Shown here: in pieces, positions 36,314 through 44,756 of the stretch
Layout: every line of letters starts with the position of its first letter
Position numbering within the stretch: position 1 is the first letter of the stretch
Assembly: GCF_000174195.1 (NCBI RefSeq)
Contig: NZ_ACFY01000144.1
Coordinates: 1 to 57,312, forward strand
Length of the DNA stretch: 57,312 nucleotides
Direction of reading: 5' to 3'
From: Roseburia inulinivorans DSM 16841
GTDB lineage: Bacteria > Bacillota > Clostridia > Lachnospirales > Lachnospiraceae
The notes under the pieces: generated by a model
Told to the model about the DNA's origin: nothing
Database searches by the model: none
What the model saw: the letters and a program-made list of their open reading frames with translations, nothing else
Program-made: the position numbers and the translations under genes

Positions 36314-36901
36314 CTATTTTACGCACTCCATAATGATTTCCCCACACCTTTCATATCCAAGCTGCGAGCTGTTCAAAGATAATGTATAATTTTTTGCCAT
36401 TCCCCATTTCTGGTCTGTGTAAAAATTATAGTTTGTTCTACGCCTTTTATCTGTTTCGGTTATCATTTTTGCAGCATCAGCTTCTGCGACATTGTATAGT
36501 TTACAGATACGCTGCACTTTTTCCGGCATATCCCCGTGTATAAAAACATTCAGCACATCCTCCCGGTCTTTTAAGATAAAATCCGCATTTCTTCCTATGA
36601 TCACACAGCTTTCTTTTTCCGCAATTTTTAGGATCACGTTTCTCTGTGCTTCATACACCATATCTTCCACTGATTTCCCTGTGATATCACGTCCGGAAAA
36701 TGCATAGGCAAATAAGCCTTTCTTCGGAGACAATTCCGCATTTTCCCGGATATATTCCGGTGAAAATCCTGACTGCTCTGCAATCTGTCCGATGATATCC
36801 TTGTCATAATAGGAAATCCCAAGTTTCTTTGCCACTTCTTCACCAATAAAGCGGCCGCCGCTTCCAAACTCTCTGCTGATCGTTATGATTCTCTTTTCCA
36901 T
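36314..36901 (-). CDS. Cytidylate kinase-like protein
   Basis: A 195-aa P-loop protein of the cytidylate kinase-like family common in Clostridia and distinct from Cmk. The N-terminus ITISREFGSGGRFIGEEVAKKLG gives the phosphate-binding loop, DKDIIGQIAEQSGFS follows, and later come VIIGRNADFIL, KRRRTNYNFYTDQKWG and NSSQLGYERC. AAGGAGG lies upstream, overlapping the intergenic 13 nt after the MATE gene, so the two share the riboswitch-like leader's transcript. Its nucleotide substrate is not known; it could phosphorylate a nucleoside-like molecule or another small molecule. Confidence 0.85.
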   Translation of the reverse strand: MEKRIITISREFGSGGRFIGEEVAKKLGISYYDKDIIGQIAEQSGFSPEYIRENAELSPKKGLFAYAFSGRDITGKSVEDMVYEAQRNVILKIAEKESCVIIGRNADFILKDREDVLNVFIHGDMPEKVQRICKLYNVAEADAAKMITETDKRRRTNYNFYTDQKWGMAKNYTLSLNSSQLGYERCGEIIMECVK

Positions 36902-36914
36902 AACTGACTCCTCC

Positions 36915-38282
36915 TTAACTTAAACTTTCTACCTTGTTTTTTCTGATCCTCTTCAACAATACATATCCCACCAGACATGCGGTAAGCTCGGTGATCGGAA
37001 ATGCCCACCAGATCAACGAAACTCCCATCTGACCGTTTCTGACAAAAACAGAGAAAATGCCGGCCAGCGGTAATATAATTATAAGCTGTCTGAGCAGCGA
37101 GATCACAAGTGATTCCATACCACCGTCCAGTGCCTGATAAATTCCCTGATATGCCACATTGATTCCCGCAAAAATAAAGCTGATGGAGATGATTCTCATC
37201 GCTCCGATGAAATACTCTCTGGATTGCCCCGCATTAAATAACGTCGCAAAAGCACCTGGGAAAATTTCTGTGATCGCCACACCAACGACCATAAGTACGA
37301 TCGTATAAATCAGTCCATACCTGATTCCGTCCTGAATCCTCTTTTTGCTGTGCATTCCGTAGGCAAACGCAATAATCGGTGTGATTGCATCCCTAAGTCC
37401 AAATGCGAGGAACAATACAAACTGCTGCACTTTATAGAACAATCCATATGCGGTCTGTGCTGACGGACTGAATTTTAAGATCAGATTCATCACATAAACC
37501 ATGATAGACATCAATGCCTGTGCAATGATCGCTGGAAGTCCGATCGCATAGATTTCTTTTATAATTCCGGTATCAGGCTTCATGTATTCCACACCATGCT
37601 CAAACTCTTTATTTAATTTCATATGAAAAATAAATAATAATGCTGCCGATGCGACCTGACCAATTACAGTAGCATAGGCTGCGCCCTCCACGCCCATTTC
37701 AGGAACTGGTCCGATACCGTAAATCATGATCGGATCTAGAATTATATTTACGACCGCACCTACCACCTGACCGATCGTAGAATAAAGGGAACGTCCGGTC
37801 GCCTGTAATAATTTTTCAAATAATGAGAAGAAAATGATTCCAAATGAAACCACACAGCATATTCTTAAATAACTCATTCCCATTGAAATCACTCCCGGAT
37901 CAATGGTCTGTGATGAAATGTATGCTCTTACTCCAAAAATTCCAAATAAGAAACATACCACATAAATAATTACTCCGAGAAATAAACTGTTGCCCGCCAC
38001 TTTTGCAGCTTTTTTGGCATTTCCCTGTCCGAGTGTCCTTGCGAGAAGCGCATTGGTTCCGACACCTGTTCCAATTCCTACTGCCACCATAAGCATCTGT
38101 ACCGGGAACACCAGTGTCAGTGCGTTAAGCGCCGCTTCACTTCCTACCTTCATGTTTCCAACAAAGGCACTGTCCACAATGTTGTAGACCGCCTGCAATG
38201 CCATCGATAAGATCATCGGTATTCCCATCTGCACCATAAGCCTATTGACCGGCATCTCCTTCATTTTGTTACTTTCTGACAT
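36915..38282 (-). CDS. MATE-family efflux transporter
   Basis: A 455-aa, 12-helix transporter of the multidrug and toxic compound extrusion family, exporting organic cations or drugs in exchange for Na+ or H+. The pattern is MNRL-type start ([18 protein letters not shown]), [22 protein letters not shown] and a repeated second half ([29 protein letters not shown]). The start at 38282 has AAGGAGG 6 nt upstream; upstream codons in the same frame belong to the leader. A 270-nt structured leader with two terminator-like hairpins and repeated Shine-Dalgarno-like segments precedes it, suggesting ligand-controlled expression. The cytidylate-kinase-like gene follows 13 nt downstream. Confidence 0.93.
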   Translation of the reverse strand: MSESNKMKEMPVNRLMVQMGIPMILSMALQAVYNIVDSAFVGNMKVGSEAALNALTLVFPVQMLMVAVGIGTGVGTNALLARTLGQGNAKKAAKVAGNSLFLGVIIYVVCFLFGIFGVRAYISSQTIDPGVISMGMSYLRICCVVSFGIIFFSLFEKLLQATGRSLYSTIGQVVGAVVNIILDPIMIYGIGPVPEMGVEGAAYATVIGQVASAALLFIFHMKLNKEFEHGVEYMKPDTGIIKEIYAIGLPAIIAQALMSIMVYVMNLILKFSPSAQTAYGLFYKVQQFVLFLAFGLRDAITPIIAFAYGMHSKKRIQDGIRYGLIYTIVLMVVGVAITEIFPGAFATLFNAGQSREYFIGAMRIISISFIFAGINVAYQGIYQALDGGMESLVISLLRQLIIILPLAGIFSVFVRNGQMGVSLIWWAFPITELTACLVGYVLLKRIRKNKVESLS

Positions 38283-38287
38283 ACAAT

Positions 38288-38408
38288 CCTCCTTGTTTTT
38301 CCGAAGGAAAAATCCGAACTCCATTGAGTGAGGAGAGGATTTATCCTCCTTGTTTGCGAAGCAAATGCGACTGCCCTTGCAGGAGCAGAGGATTTGACCT
38401 CCTTGTTT
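38288..38408 (-). repeat. Tandem Shine-Dalgarno-like leader repeats
   Basis: On the minus strand ACAAGGAGG occurs three times (38398-38408, 38345-38355, 38288-38298; spacing 53 and 57 nt). Only the last serves the MATE start codon. The first two are each followed by AAATCCTCT, which can pair with the AGGAGG, and then by small hairpins (TTTGC-TTC-GCAAA, TTTTTCC-TTC-GGAAAAA). No start codon follows the upstream copies. Confidence 0.75.
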
Positions 38409-38413
38409 TGTGG

Positions 38414-38477
38414 CACAAAAAAAGTGTGTTTCTATCACAATAAGCTGGACTTACGCTGATAGGCTACACACTTTTTT
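38414..38477 (-). promoter_or_regulatory. Leader motif B: terminator hairpin with conserved loop
   Basis: In the minus-strand RNA a 12-bp stem (AAAAAAGTGTGT with ACACACTTTTTT) encloses a second stem (CTATCA/TGATAG) and a loop containing AGCGTAAGTCCAG, then a T-run. The loop core also occurs in motif A. The position before a MATE gene suggests a transcription-attenuating riboswitch. Confidence 0.55.
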
Positions 38478-38499
38478 CATGTCTTTCTATTAACTTTAA

Positions 38500-38549
38500 A
38501 ATAAAAAAACGAGTAACATAACTGGATTTACGCTAGTCTGCTACTCGTT
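38500..38549 (-). promoter_or_regulatory. Leader motif A: terminator hairpin with conserved loop
   Basis: In the minus-strand RNA AACGAGTAGC pairs with GTTACTCGTT around a loop containing AGCGTAAATCCAG, followed by TTTTTTT. It begins a few nucleotides after the predicted transcription start, so it is the first structure of the MATE transcript. Related to motif B, 30 nt downstream. Confidence 0.55.
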
Positions 38550-38557
38550 CAGGAATT

Positions 38558-38586
38558 ATTATATTGATTGATTTGAAAAAAGTCAA
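38558..38586 (-). promoter_or_regulatory. Promoter of the MATE-kinase operon
   Basis: On the minus strand TTGACT, a 17-nt spacer and TATAAT. The predicted start lies immediately before leader motif A. Confidence 0.85.
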
Positions 38587-38609
38587 ACAGAAATTTTGTT
38601 ACAATTTTC

Positions 38610-39608
38610 TTATTTAATCCGTTTCTGAATATCTTCAACAGACGGCAGCTGCTTTTCCAGATCATCCGGCAAACTGCTAGTTATTTTGTATTCGCTTACA
38701 CCAATCGGCTTTGAAATATCCTTGAGCGAATATTCTGCGACCACATTGTTTTTGCTTTTACACAGAAGCAAACCAATCGACGGATTGTCCTGTTCTTTCT
38801 TCAAAATACCATCTACGGCCGACAGATAAAAATTTAGCTGACCGGCATATTCCGGCTTGAAGTCACCCGTTTTCAGTTCTATAACCACATAGCAACGAAG
38901 ATTCAGATTATAGAACAGTAAATCAATGTAAAAATCATCACCACCTACATTCAGGGGATACTGATTTCCCAAAAATGCAAATCCCGTTCCAAGCTCTAAA
39001 AGAAGCTTTGTGACATCCCGAACCAGTGCCTGCTCAATGTCCCGTTCAAGCATATTTTCCCGAAAAGGAATGAAATCAAATACATATGGGTCTTTCATAG
39101 TCTGTACTGCCAACTCACTTTGTGGAGACGGTAGACGGTGTTCAAAATTTGTAACCTTATCCGCCAGAACCTGACGTTCATACAAACTACTTTCGATTTG
39201 ATGAATCAAAACATTGTGTGACCATCCGTTTTCAGCCGTTTTTTCAATGTACCATATACGCTGTTGCGGGTCTTTGACTTTTTCCAAAATTGCAATATTA
39301 TGAGACCACGGAATTTGTGCAGACACCGTCTGCACAAATTTCCGATCTGGATATGTCTCGGCAAATTTTGCCATGTATTTTAGATTACGAACAGAATATC
39401 CTTTACTCTCCGGGAATGCGATCCTAATATCAGTGGCAAGATTGTCAATAAACTTGTTGCCCCATGATTTATGCTCATTGATTACACAGCCTATATCATG
39501 ATAAAGGAGCAGCATGTCTACGTTCGCATGAACTGCTGCACGGTATTGCGCAGCCTTGATTTCACTCTTAATATTTTCAATAATAGAAAGATACTCAGAT
39601 GTATTCAT
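38610..39608 (-). CDS. DUF1016/YhcG-type PD-(D/E)XK nuclease
   Basis: A 332-aa protein of the YhcG family: an N-terminal DUF1016 helical region (residues about 1-150, ending with SWSHNV-like WSHNVLIHQIES) and a C-terminal PD-(D/E)XK nuclease-like domain (about 165-320; DDFYIDLLFYN...CYVVIELKTGDFKPEYAGQLN contains the D...ExK core). The ATG at 39608 has GAGGTGTG upstream. Homologues are common near restriction and other defence genes and may act as nucleases on foreign DNA; the role is not defined. It has its own promoter and stands next to the cas genes, on the same strand but not in their transcript. Confidence 0.88.
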   Translation of the reverse strand: MNTSEYLSIIENIKSEIKAAQYRAAVHANVDMLLLYHDIGCVINEHKSWGNKFIDNLATDIRIAFPESKGYSVRNLKYMAKFAETYPDRKFVQTVSAQIPWSHNIAILEKVKDPQQRIWYIEKTAENGWSHNVLIHQIESSLYERQVLADKVTNFEHRLPSPQSELAVQTMKDPYVFDFIPFRENMLERDIEQALVRDVTKLLLELGTGFAFLGNQYPLNVGGDDFYIDLLFYNLNLRCYVVIELKTGDFKPEYAGQLNFYLSAVDGILKKEQDNPSIGLLLCKSKNNVVAEYSLKDISKPIGVSEYKITSSLPDDLEKQLPSVEDIQKRIK

Positions 39609-39719
39609 TAGCACACACCTCACCTCACTTTCACATAATTCTTAACATTATTTTTCTCTCTTGCACTCATCGTCTGTTCTTCCATCTCAATTACTTGCTA
39701 TCCTTTTTCGCTTTTTATA

Positions 39720-39748
39720 ATTATATGCATATGTCTCGTTTCTATCAA
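39720..39748 (-). promoter_or_regulatory. Promoter of the DUF1016 gene
   Basis: On the minus strand TTGATA, a 17-nt spacer and TATAAT, with a leader of about 105 nt. The interval 39609-39791 has no CRISPR repeats. Confidence 0.75.
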
Positions 39749-39791
39749 AATAGTAAAGGAGCTACCGATAGATGGCAAGCCTGTGTGTTAG

Positions 39792-40112
39792 TTAAAAAAT
39801 ATTGATCAGTTCCGTAGATTCCGGTGAATCCGCAAATGTTTTTTCTCCCAATAAAACATCAATGGATTCAAACTGCTTTTCTGTCAGCGTAAGTGCCCGG
39901 ACAGAGCCATTTTCCGGGAGATTCTGTTTCAGCCTCTGTCTGTGCATTGCAACAGAATCTGTTCCATTACAAATTCTTGAATACACGGACCACTGCATCA
40001 TATTGTACCCATCTTTTATCAAAAATTTCCGGAATTTTGCGGCTGCTTTTTTCTCTTTTGCAGTGACGACCGGAAGATCAAAAAAGACAACAATTCTCAT
40101 AAATTTATTCAT
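39792..40112 (-). CDS. cas2: CRISPR-associated protein Cas2
   Basis: A 106-aa Cas2 with the ferredoxin-like start MRIVVFFDLPV (catalytic/metal Asp in FDLP), KFRKFLIKDGYNMMQWSVYSR and a C-terminal beta-strand region. It forms the spacer-integration complex with Cas1. The start codon overlaps the cas1 stop by 8 nt (coupled translation). A second ATG (MRIVV) four codons in is an alternative start. No csn2 or cas4 follows; the next gene is a DUF1016 nuclease with its own promoter, so the system is type II-C. Confidence 0.93.
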   Translation of the reverse strand: MNKFMRIVVFFDLPVVTAKEKKAAAKFRKFLIKDGYNMMQWSVYSRICNGTDSVAMHRQRLKQNLPENGSVRALTLTEKQFESIDVLLGEKTFADSPESTELINIF

Positions 40113-41010
40113 AACTGTGTACCTGTAGCTGTATCAGTTCCGGCAGATCAAGCTCTGTCCGGTTTCCCTGTAATGCACTGCTGTAACTTGCAATCAACAT
40201 ATCAATACAGTTACTTACAATACGCATATCTCCTTTCACTGACATATCAAAATTTATAATTCCAAACAATCCCTTTTTCATTTCCGGTGTCAATGTACTG
40301 TCTATTTCTGAAATATCAAAATGACTGGAAACATATAGATCCACCAATGGCCGGAATGGCTCAATCATGTCATCTGCCAGATTATAATTATTCAGCTCGC
40401 TGTGATGAAAGATACCAATCGATGGTTCTAACCCGTAACATATGATGGAACGTGCGATCATTCCACGGATGATTGCATATCCATAATTCAATGCCGAGTT
40501 AATAATATGATCATTTCCTCTCGAAAACCCAAGTCCGTACATACATCGGAAATAGTATGCTGCCGCTTTGGCTTCCACATGTGTCCTGTCGCCGGACTGT
40601 ACTTCCTTACACATTCTGAGAAGTTCCTCATGTCCATCCAGCTCCAGTAATTGCAGGCACAGTGCCTGATTTCGTATCTTCTGGATCACAACCTGCTGCC
40701 ACAAACGCTTTTGCAATGGCTTTCCCGTCTCCATCTGATATTTTAAAATTTTAAAATGACGGCTGTGTCGCACCATTGGCAATAACACTGCATTTGGCAA
40801 ATGTTTTTCATCACAGACATAAAGCGCAATACCGCTATCCGCAACTTTCTGTAACAGATAGGCAGATAATGTGACCGACTGATTTTCAATTAAAATACAG
40901 TTAATATCTTCCAGTGGAATATGCACCTCATCCCCGGCAGTCACAACTAACTGCTGATCCTGAATGCGGAGTTTCATATTACTGCTGATCATAATATTTC
41001 GAAATCCCAT
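40105..41010 (-). CDS. cas1: CRISPR-associated endonuclease Cas1
   Basis: A 301-aa type II Cas1 integrase. Metal-binding residues appear as Glu146 (THVEAKAAAYYF), His202/203 (GIFHHSELNNYNL) and an acidic residue near 217 (DDMIEPFRPL). The N-terminal beta-sheet domain (GFRNIMISSNMKLRIQ) and the dimer fold are intact. GAGGGAAA lies upstream of the ATG, 18 nt after cas9. With Cas2 it would add new spacers, but no array is visible in the window. Confidence 0.95.
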   Translation of the reverse strand: MGFRNIMISSNMKLRIQDQQLVVTAGDEVHIPLEDINCILIENQSVTLSAYLLQKVADSGIALYVCDEKHLPNAVLLPMVRHSRHFKILKYQMETGKPLQKRLWQQVVIQKIRNQALCLQLLELDGHEELLRMCKEVQSGDRTHVEAKAAAYYFRCMYGLGFSRGNDHIINSALNYGYAIIRGMIARSIICYGLEPSIGIFHHSELNNYNLADDMIEPFRPLVDLYVSSHFDISEIDSTLTPEMKKGLFGIINFDMSVKGDMRIVSNCIDMLIASYSSALQGNRTELDLPELIQLQVHSYE

Positions 41011-41028
41011 ATGTTTCCCTCAATTTTT

Positions 41029-44000
41029 CTAATGAAATTCCTGGCGGTTCTCGTGGCGGACAACGGAAATATTTCCGAGGATGTCTACCTGGCATTTTTC
41101 AAAAATTTCCAGACTCTGAATTCCAAGTCCTCTAAATTTAAAATTACTGTCATTCGCAAAACCGGCAATACTTGCCGTTGCAATATCTGCCCCGGTGTAA
41201 TACGCAAATATTTCTTTCTGCAGCAATAATCCACCATTTACCAGATTTGTTTTTATATCCTTTTTGCTCTTCACATGGATTAAATCCCTGGAATACAGAC
41301 TAAAAACAAAATTGGCATCATCCATGACTCTCCACTCTGAATATGGTTTTGTGTGTGTTGCCGCCCTGTTCGGCAGCACCTTCCGTACCACATCCGCTGT
41401 ATACACAGGCACGAAATAGTATTTTCCATTTTCCCGGAACACATCAATCCGCACCATCTCACCATTCGCAGCAATTCCTGTCCCACCACGAACCATAACA
41501 CCGGAAGTCTGTTTCTTCTCAATCTTCACCTTGCGTACAACCGGACCTTCTGTACCGTCAGCTTTCGGCTTATGAAAATCTTCCGCGAATGCTTTCTTTC
41601 CATCATTTCCATGCAATAACAGTTGCCTTACCAATGCCTGATAAAGAAGCCTGTCGCTGTCTTTATCATAATATCCTTCAATCTCATTGTCTTTATTCAG
41701 TTTCAGATCCGTCAACGGAACTTTTGTTATCACCACACCACGCGTTTCATAATCTCTCGCACTTCTTATGGTTGCATCATGTGCCGAACCTGTCACCTTA
41801 TGGTTTGGCATTCTGGATACAAAAAGTGGTCGTATATAATTGATATACCTGCCTTCTTCGATTGGGCTTTCCTCTTCTCCGTACATCCAGCCCGGATAAT
41901 CAAGCTCTCTCTGAACATCCGCATGTGTCAGCAGGAAATTTTTTGGATCTTCATTCAGCAACCGAATATCTAATTCATCCCGGAAAGAATTCCATGGAAG
42001 TGGTACTTTCACGCCAAACTTTTCATCCCACTGCTCTCTTGTAAAATTGTCCCGATTCAGGATTTCTCCTGTTTCCTCATCTGGAAATTTGAAATTTCTG
42101 CTATAGGCAAGTTCCCTGCCCTGCATATATCTTGAGATTTTATGAATCATCCCATCTGTGCAGCATGCGATCACAACCGCATCCATTGCATGATGTCTGT
42201 CAGTCGAACGGTCTTTCTGCATCAGTCCCCAGCGTTTTCTGAGGTAAGATGTCACTGCTCCATTGACTGCCCACACCTGCTTTTTCTTTTCCGGATGATT
42301 GAATGGTTCCAATTCCAGATTCTGGCGGATCATATTATAAACTACTCTTGTAATATACTTGGTATCGTTTAAGTTTCTCTCCTTAAACTCTTTGCGTTCT
42401 TCCTCTGTAAAATTCTTCTTCAGTAATTTCTGCTGTTTCTTATAATCCCGGACAAGTAACCGGACGCTCGCTTCGTAATCTTCCCAGCGTTTTTCATCCG
42501 CTCCGAAGTATTCATATGGGGTACGATTTCCTTTCTGCCGGTTTTCCTGTGCAGTCACAAGCACCTTATTCCGGTAACTGTCGTCAAATGTGATACTGTA
42601 CGGAAGAATATGGTCAATATCATACCCTCCATCAAATAATTCCTCCAATGGGATTTTCTTGCCGGAATACAGACAGTAACCTCCCTGATCATTCCACAAA
42701 CGATATTTTAAAATATCCTGTCCGGTCGGGTTCTGTTTTCCTAATTCGATGATCTGCTGCTTTGCACGCTCATTCTCCTGCTGCCGCTTTTTCATCTCTT
42801 TTTCCAGATTCGTGCGATCCTGAAAGTTCTTTGACATCTCTCTTGCCAGCTCAATGTTGACCGCCTGCGGACTTCCATATTTCTGGATGATCGCATTGAT
42901 GACTTTGATCGTCTGCGATACAGAACGTTTTACAACCGGGTTTGTGATGTCATTTACGATAGCATTGATTTCTTCCCCTTTTAATAAGTGCTTTTTGTTG
43001 CCATCATTCAACGCACGGAAATCATAACCTGCTGCTTCACAGGCTTTATCATAAATCAAACCATCTTCTAAATATGGCTGCATCTTTCTCATTGCCTTGA
43101 GCGATACTCTCTGATACTTTGCAGGGGAAAGATCCAGCAATCCATCGATTTCTTCTCCTGATAAGCCCAATTCTTTCAGGCGGCTGCTTCTGCTGTCATC
43201 ATTCTTATAAGCAGTCAGTATCTCACCGATCCGGTCAAATAAGTCTGCCTTCTCTCCAACAGGCATTTCCTCAGTCCTGTCTTTCAGGCATTTAGAATAC
43301 TCATAAGTCCAAAACATACTTGCAAATTTTGCTTTCTCGGTATCAAGGACTCTCTCTTCTTCCGTCTCTCCCTCTTTCTTTGCACTGTAATTTAAGCTGT
43401 TGAATTTTAAAGATGGATCTATGTTTAATTTTTTTCTTATCGTTCCATATTTCAACTCTTTGCTTGAAAGCAAAAGACCAATTATAGTCTTTCTTTCCTC
43501 TTCTGAAAAAAATCTGCCAGTTCCAAACTCATCGATCAGCTTCGTATGATTTATTTTCTGCAAAGCGACAAACAATTCCGCTGTATAAGTCGCCTTCGGT
43601 GCCCGATATTCGTCTTTTTCAAACGTACATTTTCCAACACGGTCGCCAAATCCTTCCATTGCATATGGGCTTGGCTTTCCGTCAGGCTGTAGTCCCGGTC
43701 CCATATCAAAGGAACGCTGGCTCGTCATAATCTCCACATAAGCTTCTTCTAATCCTTCGGTTGCTTTCTGATTTCCGTGAGCCCGCTGTGCAGCAAAAAT
43801 AGCATGCACTTCCTCTACCAGCATTGACCGCAAAATGGTGTGCTTGTAATCATCCGGACGATTCCTTGGTGTCAGCACATATCCTTTTTCATTCCAGAGG
43901 CACTCCGTATGAAAAGCTTCATCCAGATACAGCATCTCCCCAACCGTGCGATAGCCTTTTTCCTGCATAATCTTCTGATTCTCTGTCGTTGCCTTTAATA

Positions 44001-44451
44001 CTGCTCCGCCCTCTTTTTCCTTCGTCTCAGCCTTTCTGGTCGAGCGGAAACCGCGGTGCTTTGCAATATGGATCAGCACCTGTGCCAGTTCTTCGTCTTT
44101 CAACTTACGATCTAATCCCTCATATCGCAACTGATAGACATCCGGAAGATTTCCTTTATAATAACGCTCCATAAAGGAATCCATCTCGATCAATCCATTT
44201 TCCTGTAATAAAAACTTAATCCGCTCTAATCTGTGTCTTCTCCGTCTCAATCTTCTGCGGGTTGTCCTTGCATCCCGTCTGGGAGCTGCTAACGCATCAC
44301 CATTTTTCGGATTCTCTGCCACATCAAAAATTCTTACCCCGAGATCTGTGATCCGTACCGGTTCATCCTGACTGTTATTCTGTAAAACTGCCCATCCCAC
44401 CGATGTGATTCCGATGTCTAATCCGATTCTGTACTGAAAATTTTCCTCCAT
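41029..44451 (-). CDS. cas9: Type II-C CRISPR effector nuclease Cas9
   Basis: A 1140-aa Cas9, apparently intact. Order: RuvC-I with catalytic Asp12 (RIGLDIGITSVGWAV), Arg-rich bridge helix (RRDARTTRRRLRRRRHRLE), alpha-helical recognition lobe, RuvC-II with Glu in VNIELAREMS (about 530), HNH with YDIDHILPYS and NKVLV...EN (about 610-635), RuvC-III with HHAMDAVVIA (about 754), and a C-terminal PAM-interacting domain. The length and the cas9-cas1-cas2 order without csn2 place it in subtype II-C. The start at 44451 was chosen for the family N-terminus and GGAAGGG upstream. A tracrRNA gene in the same direction ends 140 nt upstream. The rest of the 44449-44756 gap holds the tracrRNA and its promoter. 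PAM cannot be read from sequence. Confidence 0.96.
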   Translation of the reverse strand: MEENFQYRIGLDIGITSVGWAVLQNNSQDEPVRITDLGVRIFDVAENPKNGDALAAPRRDARTTRRRLRRRRHRLERIKFLLQENGLIEMDSFMERYYKGNLPDVYQLRYEGLDRKLKDEELAQVLIHIAKHRGFRSTRKAETKEKEGGAVLKATTENQKIMQEKGYRTVGEMLYLDEAFHTECLWNEKGYVLTPRNRPDDYKHTILRSMLVEEVHAIFAAQRAHGNQKATEGLEEAYVEIMTSQRSFDMGPGLQPDGKPSPYAMEGFGDRVGKCTFEKDEYRAPKATYTAELFVALQKINHTKLIDEFGTGRFFSEEERKTIIGLLLSSKELKYGTIRKKLNIDPSLKFNSLNYSAKKEGETEEERVLDTEKAKFASMFWTYEYSKCLKDRTEEMPVGEKADLFDRIGEILTAYKNDDSRSSRLKELGLSGEEIDGLLDLSPAKYQRVSLKAMRKMQPYLEDGLIYDKACEAAGYDFRALNDGNKKHLLKGEEINAIVNDITNPVVKRSVSQTIKVINAIIQKYGSPQAVNIELAREMSKNFQDRTNLEKEMKKRQQENERAKQQIIELGKQNPTGQDILKYRLWNDQGGYCLYSGKKIPLEELFDGGYDIDHILPYSITFDDSYRNKVLVTAQENRQKGNRTPYEYFGADEKRWEDYEASVRLLVRDYKKQQKLLKKNFTEEERKEFKERNLNDTKYITRVVYNMIRQNLELEPFNHPEKKKQVWAVNGAVTSYLRKRWGLMQKDRSTDRHHAMDAVVIACCTDGMIHKISRYMQGRELAYSRNFKFPDEETGEILNRDNFTREQWDEKFGVKVPLPWNSFRDELDIRLLNEDPKNFLLTHADVQRELDYPGWMYGEEESPIEEGRYINYIRPLFVSRMPNHKVTGSAHDATIRSARDYETRGVVITKVPLTDLKLNKDNEIEGYYDKDSDRLLYQALVRQLLLHGNDGKKAFAEDFHKPKADGTEGPVVRKVKIEKKQTSGVMVRGGTGIAANGEMVRIDVFRENGKYYFVPVYTADVVRKVLPNRAATHTKPYSEWRVMDDANFVFSLYSRDLIHVKSKKDIKTNLVNGGLLLQKEIFAYYTGADIATASIAGFANDSNFKFRGLGIQSLEIFEKCQVDILGNISVVRHENRQEFH

Positions 44452-44593
44452 AATAAGTAACCCTTCCTTTCCATGTTCTGCATTCATCAACTACAGACAT
44501 AACGTTACATGTAAAAATGTTTTTGCACTTCCGTTCTACATTGAACCTCTTTCGGGACAATGCCATTTATTTCATACGCTTGAATAAATACGG

Positions 44594-44687
44594 GTAAAAG
44601 ATAATCCCATTCCGAAGAATGGGATTAGAGCTTTTAGGTTTACTACCTTATTGTAGTAACCGGTTATTATTTGGTATGTTGTAATTC
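44594..44687 (-). ncRNA. Candidate tracrRNA
   Basis: In the minus-strand RNA a 5' anti-repeat (ATTACAACATACCAAATAAT, then AACCGGTTACTAC) leads to a short nexus (AAGG-TAGTAAA-CC), AAAAGCTC, and an 11-bp terminator hairpin (TAATCCCATTC with GAATGGGATTA, TTCG loop) ending in TCTTTT. This is the usual layout of a Firmicutes type II-C tracrRNA. It implies a CRISPR repeat whose 3' part is near TTTGGTATGTTGTAAT. About 94 nt; ends estimated. Confidence 0.75.
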
Positions 44688-44693
44688 CCTTTT

Positions 44694-44722
44694 ATACTAA
44701 TCCTTTTTCCGACATTTGTAAA
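44694..44722 (-). promoter_or_regulatory. Promoter of the tracrRNA
   Basis: On the minus strand TTTACA, a 17-nt spacer and TAGTAT, ending about 7 nt before the anti-repeat. Confidence 0.65.
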
Positions 44723-44756
44723 TACTTTTTTCTGTTTTTTGACAATATTTTTCATT

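Noticed and set aside
39609..39791. Search for a CRISPR array downstream of cas2
   Set aside because: No repeated 30-40 nt units; only a promoter and leader for the DUF1016 gene are visible.
41029..44451. Possible type II-A system
   Set aside because: No csn2 follows cas2, so the gene set is that of type II-C.
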